Of a DNA stretch of 64,000 bases, positions 1 to 9,044 are shown piece after piece. The DNA is from an uncultured Paracoccaceae bacterium (lineage in GTDB: Bacteria; Pseudomonadota; Alphaproteobacteria; Rhodobacterales; Rhodobacteraceae): assembly GCA_913060475.1 (NCBI GenBank), contig CAJXSD010000011.1, forward strand, positions 1-64,000, given 5' to 3'. The position numbers and the translations under genes are program-made. The notes beneath the pieces were generated by a model that did no database searches, was not told the origin of the DNA, and worked only from the letters and a program-made list of their open reading frames with translations. Each line of letters opens with the position of its first letter. Positions within the stretch are counted from its first letter, which is position 1.

Positions 1-418
1 GACCGATGGCACCATCGAGGTGGGACACATCAATTATTCCCCCCTGCTGCAAAAAACCCGCGCCGGCACCGAGGCGATGTATCTGATGATGAAATGGGCG
101 TTTGAACAGGGCTATCGCCGATATGAATGGAAATGCAACGCCCTGAACCGCAAAAGCCGCTCTGCCGCACAGCGTTTGGGCCTGTCCTATGAGGGTGTGT
201 TCCGCCAAATGTCGATCCAGAAAGGACGCAACCGAAACACCGCATGGTTTGCCGCCATCGACCGGGAATGGGATGCATTGCACAGATGTTTCCAAGCCTA
301 CTTATCTGATGACAACTTTGACCCGCACGACCGCCCCAAAACATCCCTGTCGCATCTGACCAAACCCCATTTATACAAATTGGACACCTTGGAATTTGCT
401 GATGAAATTGCAGATTAA
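1..418 (+). CDS. GNAT family N-acetyltransferase, 3' part only
   Basis: The reading frame is open from the first bases of the window and ends with TAA at 416-418, so the gene begins upstream and only about 138 C-terminal residues are seen. The visible part starts in the acetyl-CoA binding core: GHINYSPLLQKTRAGTEAMY followed by the helix RYEWKCNALNRKSRSAAQRL and LGLSYEGVFRQ. This is the RimJ/RimL-like arrangement of a large GNAT subfamily common in Rhodobacterales. The substrate cannot be read from the sequence. It converges on dusA with a 31-base gap. A GTG at 20 is an internal valine, not the start. Confidence 0.85.
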   Translation, partial: TDGTIEVGHINYSPLLQKTRAGTEAMYLMMKWAFEQGYRRYEWKCNALNRKSRSAAQRLGLSYEGVFRQMSIQKGRNRNTAWFAAIDREWDALHRCFQAYLSDDNFDPHDRPKTSLSHLTKPHLYKLDTLEFADEIAD

Positions 419-449
419 TTTCCGGGAATTTTCAGTGTCGCCGCGATTA

Positions 450-1451
450 TTATGCGTTTGTGGTGATATGATCCAAGGCCTCTAACACCAAATCAGGGCC
501 AGATTTATGTGCCCGTTCCGACAACACACGCCGCCACAGGCGCGCGCCGGGGCGTCCTGTAAATAACCCCAGCATATGGCGCGTGATTTGATTTAATCGC
601 CCGCCGTTTGCCACATGTTCGCGAATATAGGGCATCATTTGATGCACCACAGATATCGGGTCACTGTCCTGCCCCTGCCCGTAAATCATGGCGTCCGCGC
701 GGCATAAAATATCACTGGGACTGTGATAGGCGGCACGTCCGATCATGATGCCATCCAATCCCCGATCCAGCAGCTGTTGCGCCAGATCCAAATCGGTAAT
801 TCCCCCATTGATCGAAATATGCAAATCTGGAAACTGCTGTTTCATGGTATAGACCAGATCATAATCCAGCGGCGGGATATCGCGGTTTTCTTTGGGGCTT
901 AGCCCCTGCAGCCACGCTTTGCGGGCGTGAATTGTGAACCGGCGCACACCTGCATCGCTGACACGCTGTAAAAAATCGGGCAAGACCACATGCGGGTCCT
1001 GATCATCGACACCGATACGGCATTTCACGGTCACCTCGGCCGGTTGCGCCGCTATCATCGCGGCACAGCATTCGGCCACCAAATCCGGTGACTTCATCAA
1101 AATCGCCCCAAAGGTACCCGATTGCACCCGATCCGACGGGCAACCCACGTTTAGATTAATTTCATCATAGCCCCAGTCGTGCCCCATAACAGCGGCCTGC
1201 GCCAGCTCGTGGGCGTCGGATCCGCCCAATTGCAAGGCGACCGGATGTTCTTGGCGGGAATAATCCAGCAAATGCGTGGCCCCCCCACGGACCAAGGCCG
1301 GCGCGGTCACCATTTCGGTGTATAATAACGTATGCCGACTAAGATGCCGATGCAGCACGCGACAATGGCGATCAGTCCAATCCATCATGGGCGCCACCGA
1401 CAACCGGGCAGATTGCCATAGATCATACTGGGATGGTGTGTGGTCGGACAT
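450..1451 (-). CDS. dusA: tRNA-dihydrouridine(20/20a) synthase DusA
   Basis: 333 residues, full length for DusA. It reduces uridine 20/20a in the D-loop of tRNAs using FMN and NADPH. The TIM-barrel start LSVAPMMDWTDRHCR, the catalytic-cysteine motif NLNVGCPSDRVQSGTFGA (Cys104) and TIHARKAWLQGLSPKENR, typical of the DusA rather than DusB/C subgroup, are all present, as is the FMN phosphate motif ISINGGI. It is a single-gene unit on the minus strand, followed downstream by the converging acetyltransferase and preceded by the IclR gene on the same strand with a gap of about 90 bases. Confidence 0.95.
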   Translation of the reverse strand: MSDHTPSQYDLWQSARLSVAPMMDWTDRHCRVLHRHLSRHTLLYTEMVTAPALVRGGATHLLDYSRQEHPVALQLGGSDAHELAQAAVMGHDWGYDEINLNVGCPSDRVQSGTFGAILMKSPDLVAECCAAMIAAQPAEVTVKCRIGVDDQDPHVVLPDFLQRVSDAGVRRFTIHARKAWLQGLSPKENRDIPPLDYDLVYTMKQQFPDLHISINGGITDLDLAQQLLDRGLDGIMIGRAAYHSPSDILCRADAMIYGQGQDSDPISVVHQMMPYIREHVANGGRLNQITRHMLGLFTGRPGARLWRRVLSERAHKSGPDLVLEALDHITTNA

Positions 1452-1542
1452 GTTGTGCCTTTGGCAGTTTAGCGTTCCGCGCTGTCGTACTGGTCCCGAT
1501 CAATTTGGTCAACCGATCAACGCAATTTCACATGTCCCGCCC

Positions 1543-2325
1543 TTAGGCCCCATCCAGCAAAATCGCGCTCAGCCGGTTTGCGGCGTCCTGCAGGTACCCT
1601 TTGCGCGCGACCGCATCGCCAAGCGACATTCGCGGGATAGGCCCATGATAGGCCAAACTGGCGATATAGCGCCCCTGCCCGTCCACCACGGGCACGGAAA
1701 TGGCCACCATTCCCAAAATAAATTCCTCTTGGTCCAGCGCGTAACCCTGTTTCTGGATCTGATGCAATTCTGCGATCAATGCGTCTGGATCGGTAAGGGT
1801 GTGCTGGGTTTTATGGTCCAGCTGCAGGGCCGACACCATGGCGCGCATTTTTGCAGGCGACAGGCTGGATAAAAACACCTTGCCGCTGGCGGTGCAATGA
1901 AACGGAACACTGGTACCTACGGGCAACTGCACCCGAAACGGCCAATCGGTTTCCACACGATCCAGATAATTCATCCCAGAGGTGCCCGGAACCGCATAGT
2001 TCACCGTTTCGCCCACGGTTTGCGACACCTCGCTTAGGATTTGGTGACGGGCGATGTGGTCGCGCGAATTATGCAACAACCCCACCCCCAAATTACGCAG
2101 ACGCCGCGCAACCTGGTATTTTTTGCCATTTCCGGGTCGCGTTAGATATCCGTTTTCCTCAAGCGTGACGCACAAACGATGCACCGTTTGTTTCGGTAAA
2201 CCGATCTGCGCATTTATTTCTGTCGCTGTCATGGGCTGGTCGCTTTGGCCCAATACCTCAAGAATTATAAGGGTCCTGAGGTTTGTTGGAATGCGTTCGC
2301 TATCGTCCATATCCGTGCCTATCAT
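1543..2325 (-). CDS. IclR family transcriptional regulator
   Basis: 260 residues. N-terminal winged helix-turn-helix at about 14-65 (ALTATEINAQIGL-like segment, then KQTVHRLCVTLEENGYL) followed by the IclR effector-binding domain (GMNYLDRVETDWPFRVQLPVG, HCTASGKVFLSSL, and the conserved C-terminal VDGQGRYIASLAYHGP). An alternative ATG lies 15 bases inside (2310) and has a slightly better upstream purine stretch. The gene faces away from the GMC oxidoreductase and TRAP genes, with a shared 100-base intergenic region, so it probably controls that unit in response to a substrate or intermediate; the effector is not evident. Confidence 0.9.
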   Translation of the reverse strand: MIGTDMDDSERIPTNLRTLIILEVLGQSDQPMTATEINAQIGLPKQTVHRLCVTLEENGYLTRPGNGKKYQVARRLRNLGVGLLHNSRDHIARHQILSEVSQTVGETVNYAVPGTSGMNYLDRVETDWPFRVQLPVGTSVPFHCTASGKVFLSSLSPAKMRAMVSALQLDHKTQHTLTDPDALIAELHQIQKQGYALDQEEFILGMVAISVPVVDGQGRYIASLAYHGPIPRMSLGDAVARKGYLQDAANRLSAILLDGA

Positions 2326-2389
2326 CTCCGCGATTAAAAAAACGCGTGCAATTTCTGCGAATCATTATATTGTAATTTTTAATAAAAAC

Positions 2390-2404
2390 GAGACAAAAAG
2401 TCTC
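2390..2404. promoter_or_regulatory. inverted repeat in iclR/GMC intergenic region
   Basis: A perfect GAGAC-AAAAA-GTCTC inverted repeat sits 23 bases upstream of the GMC oxidoreductase ATG, in AT-rich DNA between two divergent genes. IclR regulators usually bind short palindromes between their own gene and the target, so this is a candidate operator. It could also be a short hairpin in the mRNA leader, since it is followed by a T run. Confidence 0.35.
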
Positions 2405-2427
2405 ATTTTTTGATAACAGGGTGTGAA

Positions 2428-4026
2428 ATGGAATTTGATTTCATCGTCGTTGGCGCGGGATCAGCCGGTTGTGCATTGGCCAACCGTTTATCCGCGGATA
2501 GCCGCTTCAGCGTCGCATTGATCGAGGCTGGACCCGTCGATCGCAACCCTTGGATCCATATTCCTGTTGGATATTTCCGCACCATGGGCAATCCCAACAC
2601 GGATTGGTGTTACACCGCCGAACCCGATCCCGGCATTGCGGGCCGCGCCATTTCTTGGCCGCGTGGTCGTGTGTTGGGGGGGTCCAGTTCCATCAACGGT
2701 CTACTTTATGTCCGTGGTCAGGCACAGGATTATAATTACTGGGCGCAATTGGGCTGCACGGGCTGGGGCTGGGACGATGTTCTGCCGCTGTTCAAACGGT
2801 CCGAAACCTGGAATGGCGATCATTACGATGACACCCGTGGAACCGACGGCCCCCTATCGGTTCAGAATTCACGCCTGAAACGTGATGTTGTCGATAAATG
2901 GGTCGATGCCGCCGTCCAAGCGGGATACAAGCGCAACCCCGATTATAATGGCACCGACCAAGAGGGTGTGGGGTATTTTCAGCTGACCATGAAGGGCGGA
3001 CGCCGCTGTTCATCGGCCGCTGCCTATCTGCGCCCCATTCGCAACCGCAAAAACCTGACAATTCTGACCGATACGCAAACCGAAAAGGTTTTGATCGAAA
3101 ACCACCGCGCCGTTGGCATTCGGGCAAAACAACACGGTCGCATGGTCGATATCCGGGCACGGCGCGAAGTGGTGTTGTCAGCGGGCGCCATCGGATCGCC
3201 CCAGATTTTGATGCTGTCCGGTATCGGCGATCCTGCTGAACTACGGGAACATGGCATAGACGTGGTCAAAGCCAACAGTGCTGTGGGCAAAAACCTGCAA
3301 GACCATTTACAGGCGCGCCCTGTGTTCAAAACAACGCTAAGCACCATCAACATCGAGGCGAACAATATTTTCAAACAGGGTATGATGGCGATCCAATATG
3401 CGCTGACCCAAACAGGCCCCATGACAATGGCAGCCAGCCTAGGCACCGGTTTTTTGAAAACGGACCCGAATATGGAAACACCTGATATTCAGTTCCACAT
3501 CCAACCCTGGAGCGCGGATAAACCCGCCGATGGCCCGCATAAATTTTCCGCCTTTACCGCGTCTGTTCTGCAGCTGCGTCCAGAAAGCGCGGGACATTTG
3601 AAACTGCGTTCCGCCCGGATGGAGGATCACCCAGAAATCCACCCGAATTATCTAGCAACGGATTTAGATTGCAAAACAATCGTCAAGGGCATCCAAATCG
3701 CCCGCAAAATTGCACAGACGGAACCGCTGAAATCCTACATCACCCAAGAACACGCGCCTGGTGCAGATGTTGCCATGGATGATGAACAGGCTACGTTAGA
3801 TTGGGCACGTCGCACATCGGTGACAATTTATCACCCAACTGGGACGTGCAAAATGGGAATTGACGATCGGGCTGTGGTTGATCCACAGTTACGCGTCCTT
3901 GGAATTGATGGTCTGCGTGTCGCAGATGCGTCGATTATGCCACAAATTGTCAGTGGCAACACGAATGCGCCATGCATCATGATTGGCGAAAAGGCATCTG
4001 ATTTGATCCTGGAGGAGGCAAGATGA
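2428..4026 (+). CDS. GMC family FAD-dependent oxidoreductase (choline dehydrogenase-like)
   Basis: 532 residues from the ATG at 2428; a TTG 18 bases upstream would add six residues in front of the FAD-binding strand and is less likely. MEFDFIVVGAGSAGCALANR is the dinucleotide-binding beta-alpha-beta at the very N-terminus; GMC signature 1 (GRVLGGSSSINGLLYVRG) and signature 2 (GAIGSPQILMLSGIG) are present; the C-terminal catalytic His lies in IYHPTGTCKMG and the paired Asn region is SGNTNAPCIMIGEKA. The family oxidises primary or secondary alcohols. It precedes a TRAP transporter and faces an IclR regulator, so it probably oxidises the imported compound. The substrate is unknown; choline itself is unlikely given the TRAP context and absence of betB. 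Confidence 0.9.
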   Translation: MEFDFIVVGAGSAGCALANRLSADSRFSVALIEAGPVDRNPWIHIPVGYFRTMGNPNTDWCYTAEPDPGIAGRAISWPRGRVLGGSSSINGLLYVRGQAQDYNYWAQLGCTGWGWDDVLPLFKRSETWNGDHYDDTRGTDGPLSVQNSRLKRDVVDKWVDAAVQAGYKRNPDYNGTDQEGVGYFQLTMKGGRRCSSAAAYLRPIRNRKNLTILTDTQTEKVLIENHRAVGIRAKQHGRMVDIRARREVVLSAGAIGSPQILMLSGIGDPAELREHGIDVVKANSAVGKNLQDHLQARPVFKTTLSTINIEANNIFKQGMMAIQYALTQTGPMTMAASLGTGFLKTDPNMETPDIQFHIQPWSADKPADGPHKFSAFTASVLQLRPESAGHLKLRSARMEDHPEIHPNYLATDLDCKTIVKGIQIARKIAQTEPLKSYITQEHAPGADVAMDDEQATLDWARRTSVTIYHPTGTCKMGIDDRAVVDPQLRVLGIDGLRVADASIMPQIVSGNTNAPCIMIGEKASDLILEEAR

Positions 4027-4177
4027 AGATGCAAACCGTTGTGATGCAGGGGGTACACCGAACAGGGCCTTAGCCGTGTTCATCCGGGGCGCGTCAGCGC
4101 GGTCCAAAATGTCTTGGGGTCAGCCTTCTATCCCAAGGACACACAACGTCGAAGGCAGAAACTAGGGAGGACGAAAG

Positions 4178-5272
4178 ATGTTCAAACTCAAACATATGGT
4201 TGTTGGTGCAACAGCACTGGCAATGACAGCCTCGGCCGCTATGGCCGAAAAAGTATTGCGGATCCAATCGGTATTGCCGAACACCGCAGACGAAGTTTTC
4301 ATGCTACAAGAATTTGGCAAAGACGTTGCGGCCTTGACCAATGGGTCATTGACCATCGAAGTGTTACCTGCAGGCGCCGTTGTTGGCCCACGCGACGTGA
4401 TGGACGCGGTTGATGCCGGTCTGGTCGAAGGTGGCTTTGCCTGGACCCATTATTGGGGCGGCAAACACGTGGCGGCCAACCTGTTTGGTGCGCCTGTTGC
4501 AGGTGCCGGCGTTGGTCTGGACAACATCGCATTCCTAAGCTGGTTCCAGTATGGCGGCGGCAAGGAATTGTATGACCGTCTATGGGACGAAATGGGCGTA
4601 AACGTCAAAGGCTTCATGCTGCAGCCTGTTGGCCCAGAGGCCTTGGGGTGGTTCCCCGAACCCATCAAATCAATGGATGATTTCCGTCAAATGCGTTTCC
4701 GCGCGCCTCCCGGTATGGTGGGTGCTGCTTATGCTGATATCGGTGTTCCAGCGGTTGCCATGGGCGGCGGTGACATCCTGCCAGCATTGGAAAAAGGCAC
4801 AATCGACGCGGCCGAATGGTGCTGCCCGAAACCTGACTCGGTCTTTGGTTTCCAGAAAGTGTTGAAACACTACTATCTGCAAGGTTTGCACCAGGTTGTT
4901 GTGAACGCGGACATGTATGTAAACCGCGATTTCTATAACGATCTTACCGAACTAGAGCAGAAAGCATTGGAAGTTGCCGCAAACGCGTCTTTGTCAAAAT
5001 CACTGTCTTACCGTATTTATGAAAACGGCAAAGCGTTGAAAGATTTGACAGACAACCATGGTGTTATCCTAGAGGACACACCAGCCGACTACTTCTCAGA
5101 GTATATGGCAGCGGCCAAGAACGCATTGCAAGTTGCAGCAGATGAAAACGAATTCTTTGCCGAAGTCTGGCAGTCACAAAAAGATTTCGCAGACACTGTA
5201 GTTCCATTCTGGGCGGGTGCGCAGGCCTCAAACGCCGGTCTGGGCAAAGCGCATGCAGATACGCTGAAATAA
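4178..5272 (+). CDS. TRAP transporter substrate-binding protein (DctP family)
   Basis: 364 residues. A Sec signal peptide ends near residue 23 (ALAMTASAAMA then EKVLRIQSV). The mature protein has the TRAP binding-protein fold with FRAPPGMVGAAYADIGVP-type segment and the family's DILPALEKGTIDAAEW core; the WCCPKPD stretch is typical of the mannitol/chloroaromatic (FcbT1-like) group that binds organic anions in the periplasm. Shine-Dalgarno AGGGAGG lies eight bases before the ATG. The membrane partner is the fused permease 136 bases downstream, after a long perfect palindrome that probably limits read-through so that the binding protein is made in excess. Confidence 0.93.
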   Translation: MFKLKHMVVGATALAMTASAAMAEKVLRIQSVLPNTADEVFMLQEFGKDVAALTNGSLTIEVLPAGAVVGPRDVMDAVDAGLVEGGFAWTHYWGGKHVAANLFGAPVAGAGVGLDNIAFLSWFQYGGGKELYDRLWDEMGVNVKGFMLQPVGPEALGWFPEPIKSMDDFRQMRFRAPPGMVGAAYADIGVPAVAMGGGDILPALEKGTIDAAEWCCPKPDSVFGFQKVLKHYYLQGLHQVVVNADMYVNRDFYNDLTELEQKALEVAANASLSKSLSYRIYENGKALKDLTDNHGVILEDTPADYFSEYMAAAKNALQVAADENEFFAEVWQSQKDFADTVVPFWAGAQASNAGLGKAHADTLK

Positions 5273-5286
5273 TCACAAACCAAATT

Positions 5287-5308
5287 TGGGGGGCGCATGC
5301 GCCCCCCA
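5287..5308 (+). terminator. 22-base perfect palindrome between TRAP binding protein and permease
   Basis: Six Gs, CGCATGCG and six Cs form a perfect inverted repeat 15 bases after the TRAP binding-protein stop. There is only a short T stretch after it (GACGTTTCAC), so it is more likely an mRNA-stabilising or partial attenuating hairpin than a full terminator. The flank GAAA(N)ACGTCT on the minus strand recurs next to the hairpin at 43107-43127. Confidence 0.6.
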
Positions 5309-5408
5309 GACGTTTCACGGGGCCTAGGTTGGGGTCGGTTTCGATGAACGCTGCGGCGTTTTTCCAAACAGAATAGCCAACGGGCAGACATAACAGGGAG
5401 ATGGGGCA

Positions 5409-7883
5409 ATGGCCGCAGAAGAGGTAAACCCACAAGATCTTGAAATCGCGGACGAATTGATCGCCGAACGCCGGGCAGAGGCGCCGGGTGAAACCCCCGC
5501 CGATATGACACCATGGCAGCGCCCCATCACGGCGGTGATTGACGTGATCAACTATCGCGCAGGACAAATCATTTCGTTGCTGATGGTGCCCTTGATCGCA
5601 GTTGTCGTATTCGAGGTTTTGTCGCGCAATTCATTTACGATCCTATCAAATGCCGGTTTCGAAGAGTTTGCACGATCGTTGGGCTTGGGGCCAACCCTGT
5701 GGGTCTATGACACCAGCCGTATGTTGGCCGGTATGCTGTTTATGGCGGCTGCGGGCTATGGTTTGATGCGCGGTGTTCATATTCGCGCAGATTTCCTGTA
5801 TCGCAACTGGTCGGATAAAACGCAGGCTACAGTTGATGCGGCGCTTTATCTGTTGTTCTTTATGCCGTCGATGATCTTTTTCACTGTGGTGTCGGCGCAA
5901 TTCTGGTGGCTGGCCTATTCCACGGGTGAAACGATGCAAATTGACAGCGCATGGGGTCCCTTGTTGTGGCCTGCGCGCACCGCAATGCCGATTGGCGGAT
6001 TTTTGTTGATGTTGCAGGGCATTCCTGAAATTTTCCGTGCATTCCACAAAATGGGCAAGGCCCGCGAACGGTTTTTCGTGCGCTTGCTGCCCGTTTATGT
6101 GATCGGGCTGCTGTGGCTGGTGCTGGCCGTATTTACGCCTGATCTGGTTCCCGGGGGGGAATGGTTCACCGATCTGATGAAGGCGCGGCCAAATCTGTCC
6201 AAACCAACCATCGGGTTGATCATGTTGGGCGCAATGCTGTTCGTGATTTTCATCGGTTTCCCGATTTCCTTTACCCTGATTTTTCTGGGCTTTGTGTTCG
6301 GGATCTGGGGTGCGAATTTCAAATTGACCACGCTGTTGATGACGCTGAACACCAACTCAACCATGCTGAATGACCAGCTGATGGCCGTTCCGCTGTTTGT
6401 TTTAATGGGCATCGTGATGGAGGCCGCGGGCCTCATGGAACGGCTGTTTGCATCGATCCAGATGATCATGGCGCGTGTGCGGGGTGCGTTGTTTATCGCC
6501 GTTTTGATCGTGTCGACCATCTTTGCCGCTGCAACTGGTATTGTGGGCGCGTCGGTGACATTGCTGGGCATTATGGCCGGCGCCACGATGAGCCGGTCGG
6601 GCTATAACGTGCAACTGGCCGCGGGGACCATTACCGCCGGTGGCACCTTGGGCATTTTGATCCCGCCGTCGATCATGTTGATCGTGATGGGCCCCGTGCT
6701 TGAGGTATCGACGCTGGATCTGTTCCGCGGCGCCTTCATTCCCGGGGCGCTGCTGGCGTCGCTTTATCTGATCTATACACTGGGTCGGTGCTGGTTAAAC
6801 CCTGAACTGGGCCCCATCCTGGCAAAAGAGGACCAACCGGACACATCCAAATACTATGGCGCCGAGGTTGCATTGATCTGCCTTGGCATCCTGACACTGT
6901 GCCGGATTTTCGGCCTGGGCGTCAGCGGTGCCTTTGCCGGCAGCGTGCCCTTTGCCGGATTGATCGTGATGATCATCGCAACCGCCATCGCCTATGCCGC
7001 GTTCCGCAGCTTAAAGGTATTGCAAATCGTCATGCCGATTGCCGTGTTGGTGCACATTTACATGGTGATGGTCAATTATGATGCGGCCACAGGCTTACCC
7101 ATCTGGTCAATCGTGTTTGCCGCCTTTACGGTTTTGTTGGGCTATCTTAGCCGCGCAATCTATGCCGCGGATGCGGCCGATGAATTTTACTTCGCTGATC
7201 TGTGGACGGAATTCTTTGCCGGTTTGATGCCGCCCACCATTCTGATTTCCTTTGCCTTGGGGTCGATCCTGCTGGGTCTTGCCACCCCTGCCGAGGCGGC
7301 CGCCATGGGGGCATTTGGTGCGATCCTGTTGTCGCTGGGATATGGGAAATTCACCTTCCCCAGCTTTGCCGATAGCTTGATCAAGGCGTTGGAAATCACC
7401 GTTTTGATCATGTTCCTGGTCGCGGCGTCAAACTTCTTTGGGGCGCAGTTCAGCGCCTTGGGCACGCCCAAAATGATGACCGAATTGCTGTTGGGTCTGG
7501 ATATGTCGCCCTATCTGATCCTGTTGCTGGTCATGGCATTGATATTCCTGCTGGGCTGGCCGTTGGAATGGGTGCCGATTGTCTTGATCGTTGTTCCCAT
7601 CCTGCTGCCCACCGTCGAAGCGTTAGAGGTCTATGGCCTAAGCCGCTATGACATGATGGTCTGGTTCGGTATTCTGGTCGCCGTGAATTTGCAAACCGCA
7701 TGGCTGTCGCCGCCTGTGGCACTGTCGGCCTATTTCCTGAAAGGCGTTGTGCCAAACTGGGATCTAAAGGACATCTATCTGGGTATGATGCAGTTCATGA
7801 TGGTGCAATTGTTTGGATTGGCCCTGCTGTTCATGTTCCCGCAGCTGGTCCTGTGGCTGCCCGCCGTCATGTCAGGAAACTAG
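5409..7883 (+). CDS. TRAP transporter fused permease (DctQ-DctM)
   Basis: 824 residues. The first 40 are hydrophilic and charged; about 45-225 form the four-helix small subunit (DctQ; YDTSRMLAGMLFMAAAGYGLMRGVHIRADFL is its conserved core); from about 265 to the end lies the large DctM subunit, with GLIMLGAMLFVIFIGFPISFTL, the LAAGTITAGGTLGILIPPSI motif and the C-terminal GWPLEWVPIVLIVVPI segment. DctM is the sodium-coupled translocation channel. Small and large subunits are separate genes in many TRAP systems, so this is a natural fusion. A roughly 130-residue hydrophobic insertion near the middle (LICLGILTLCRIFGLGV to the FYFADLW segment) makes the large part longer than usual. Shine-Dalgarno AGGGAGATGGGGC precedes the ATG. 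Confidence 0.93.
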   Translation: MAAEEVNPQDLEIADELIAERRAEAPGETPADMTPWQRPITAVIDVINYRAGQIISLLMVPLIAVVVFEVLSRNSFTILSNAGFEEFARSLGLGPTLWVYDTSRMLAGMLFMAAAGYGLMRGVHIRADFLYRNWSDKTQATVDAALYLLFFMPSMIFFTVVSAQFWWLAYSTGETMQIDSAWGPLLWPARTAMPIGGFLLMLQGIPEIFRAFHKMGKARERFFVRLLPVYVIGLLWLVLAVFTPDLVPGGEWFTDLMKARPNLSKPTIGLIMLGAMLFVIFIGFPISFTLIFLGFVFGIWGANFKLTTLLMTLNTNSTMLNDQLMAVPLFVLMGIVMEAAGLMERLFASIQMIMARVRGALFIAVLIVSTIFAAATGIVGASVTLLGIMAGATMSRSGYNVQLAAGTITAGGTLGILIPPSIMLIVMGPVLEVSTLDLFRGAFIPGALLASLYLIYTLGRCWLNPELGPILAKEDQPDTSKYYGAEVALICLGILTLCRIFGLGVSGAFAGSVPFAGLIVMIIATAIAYAAFRSLKVLQIVMPIAVLVHIYMVMVNYDAATGLPIWSIVFAAFTVLLGYLSRAIYAADAADEFYFADLWTEFFAGLMPPTILISFALGSILLGLATPAEAAAMGAFGAILLSLGYGKFTFPSFADSLIKALEITVLIMFLVAASNFFGAQFSALGTPKMMTELLLGLDMSPYLILLLVMALIFLLGWPLEWVPIVLIVVPILLPTVEALEVYGLSRYDMMVWFGILVAVNLQTAWLSPPVALSAYFLKGVVPNWDLKDIYLGMMQFMMVQLFGLALLFMFPQLVLWLPAVMSGN

Positions 7884-7886
7884 ACC

Positions 7887-8942
7887 ATGTCAGCAAAACG
7901 CAGCACTGTTTCCTATCTGAAATGGCCCATTTTGACCACTGTGATTGGCCTTGGCCTGTCGGGGTGGTTGGGCTGGGCCACCCTTGGCACCATGTCCGGC
8001 GTCATATCGTTCCTGGTTGTTGGAACGGTTCTGGCGGCGCTGGAAATTGCCCTATCCTTTGATAATGCCATCGTGAACGCCAACAAACTGGAAGAGATGA
8101 CCCCCGTCTGGCGGCAGCGGTTTTTGACATGGGGCATTTTGATTGCCGTCTTTGGCATGCGCATCGTGTTTCCATTGATCATTGTGGCCGTCTTTGCATG
8201 GATCAATCCCTTTGCGGCGATGCATTTGGCGTTGTCCGATCCGGATGAATATTCGCGCATTATCGGTCAGGCCCATGGCCCCATTTCAGCCTTTGGCGGG
8301 ACATTCCTGATGATGGTGGCGCTGAAATTCTTTATCGACGAAGATAAATCGATCGACTGGATCGGCGTGTTGGAAAAACAACTGCGCAAATGGGGATCCA
8401 TTCGGGGGTTTGAAATTGCCTTTGTTTTGGCAATCGTCCTGATCATTTCCAAATTGATTCCCGCCGCCGATGTCGCCCCATTTTTGGCCTCGGCCGTTAT
8501 GGGATTGCTGACCTTTACCTTGGTCGATGGTCTTGGCACCTATCTGGACAATATCGCAGGATCCACCGCCCAGGTTGGCGCCAAAGGCGGTTTAGGCGCG
8601 TTTTTGTACCTTGAGGTGCTGGATGCCAGTTTTTCCTTTGACGGGGTCATCGGGGCATTCGCCCTGACCACCAACATTTTGCTGATTGCGATCGGTTTGG
8701 GCATTGGCGCAATGTATGTGCGATCCATGACCATCATGCTGGTGGAAAAGGGTACGTTGGCCGAATTCCGGTATTTGGAACATGGGGCATTCTATTCCAT
8801 TTTCGCACTGTCAATTGTGATGTTTTTGCAATCGCTGACACATGTGCATGAATTGATCACAGGCGGCATCGGCATGGCCCTGATCGGATTGTCATTCTAC
8901 GCATCTGTTTTGTACCGCAAACGTGAACCTGATCGGGAATGA
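7887..8942 (+). CDS. DUF475 / TerC-like integral membrane protein
   Basis: 351 residues with about nine hydrophobic segments. EIALSFDNAIVNANKL near residue 55 and LEVLDASFSFDGVIGAFALT near 245 are the paired acidic motifs of the DUF475 (YkoY/TerC superfamily) proteins, believed to bind or move metal ions. The start lies three bases after the TRAP permease stop, so the two are co-transcribed and probably translationally coupled. Why a metal-related membrane protein should follow a TRAP permease is unclear; the pairing may be functional or only positional. The exact role is not known for this family. Confidence 0.88.
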   Translation: MSAKRSTVSYLKWPILTTVIGLGLSGWLGWATLGTMSGVISFLVVGTVLAALEIALSFDNAIVNANKLEEMTPVWRQRFLTWGILIAVFGMRIVFPLIIVAVFAWINPFAAMHLALSDPDEYSRIIGQAHGPISAFGGTFLMMVALKFFIDEDKSIDWIGVLEKQLRKWGSIRGFEIAFVLAIVLIISKLIPAADVAPFLASAVMGLLTFTLVDGLGTYLDNIAGSTAQVGAKGGLGAFLYLEVLDASFSFDGVIGAFALTTNILLIAIGLGIGAMYVRSMTIMLVEKGTLAEFRYLEHGAFYSIFALSIVMFLQSLTHVHELITGGIGMALIGLSFYASVLYRKREPDRE

Positions 8943-9044
8943 TGCGCAAAATGGCCATTGCAATGTTGCGCACCATGAATAACATTTCCAGACACCATCG
9001 CATAAGAGCGCATTAAACGCGCCGCAACGCTTAGGGAGGCTTCA

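Noticed and set aside
2410-2427. TTG start of the GMC oxidoreductase
   Set aside because: It adds six residues in front of the FAD-binding strand and has no Shine-Dalgarno; the ATG at 2428 fits the family start.
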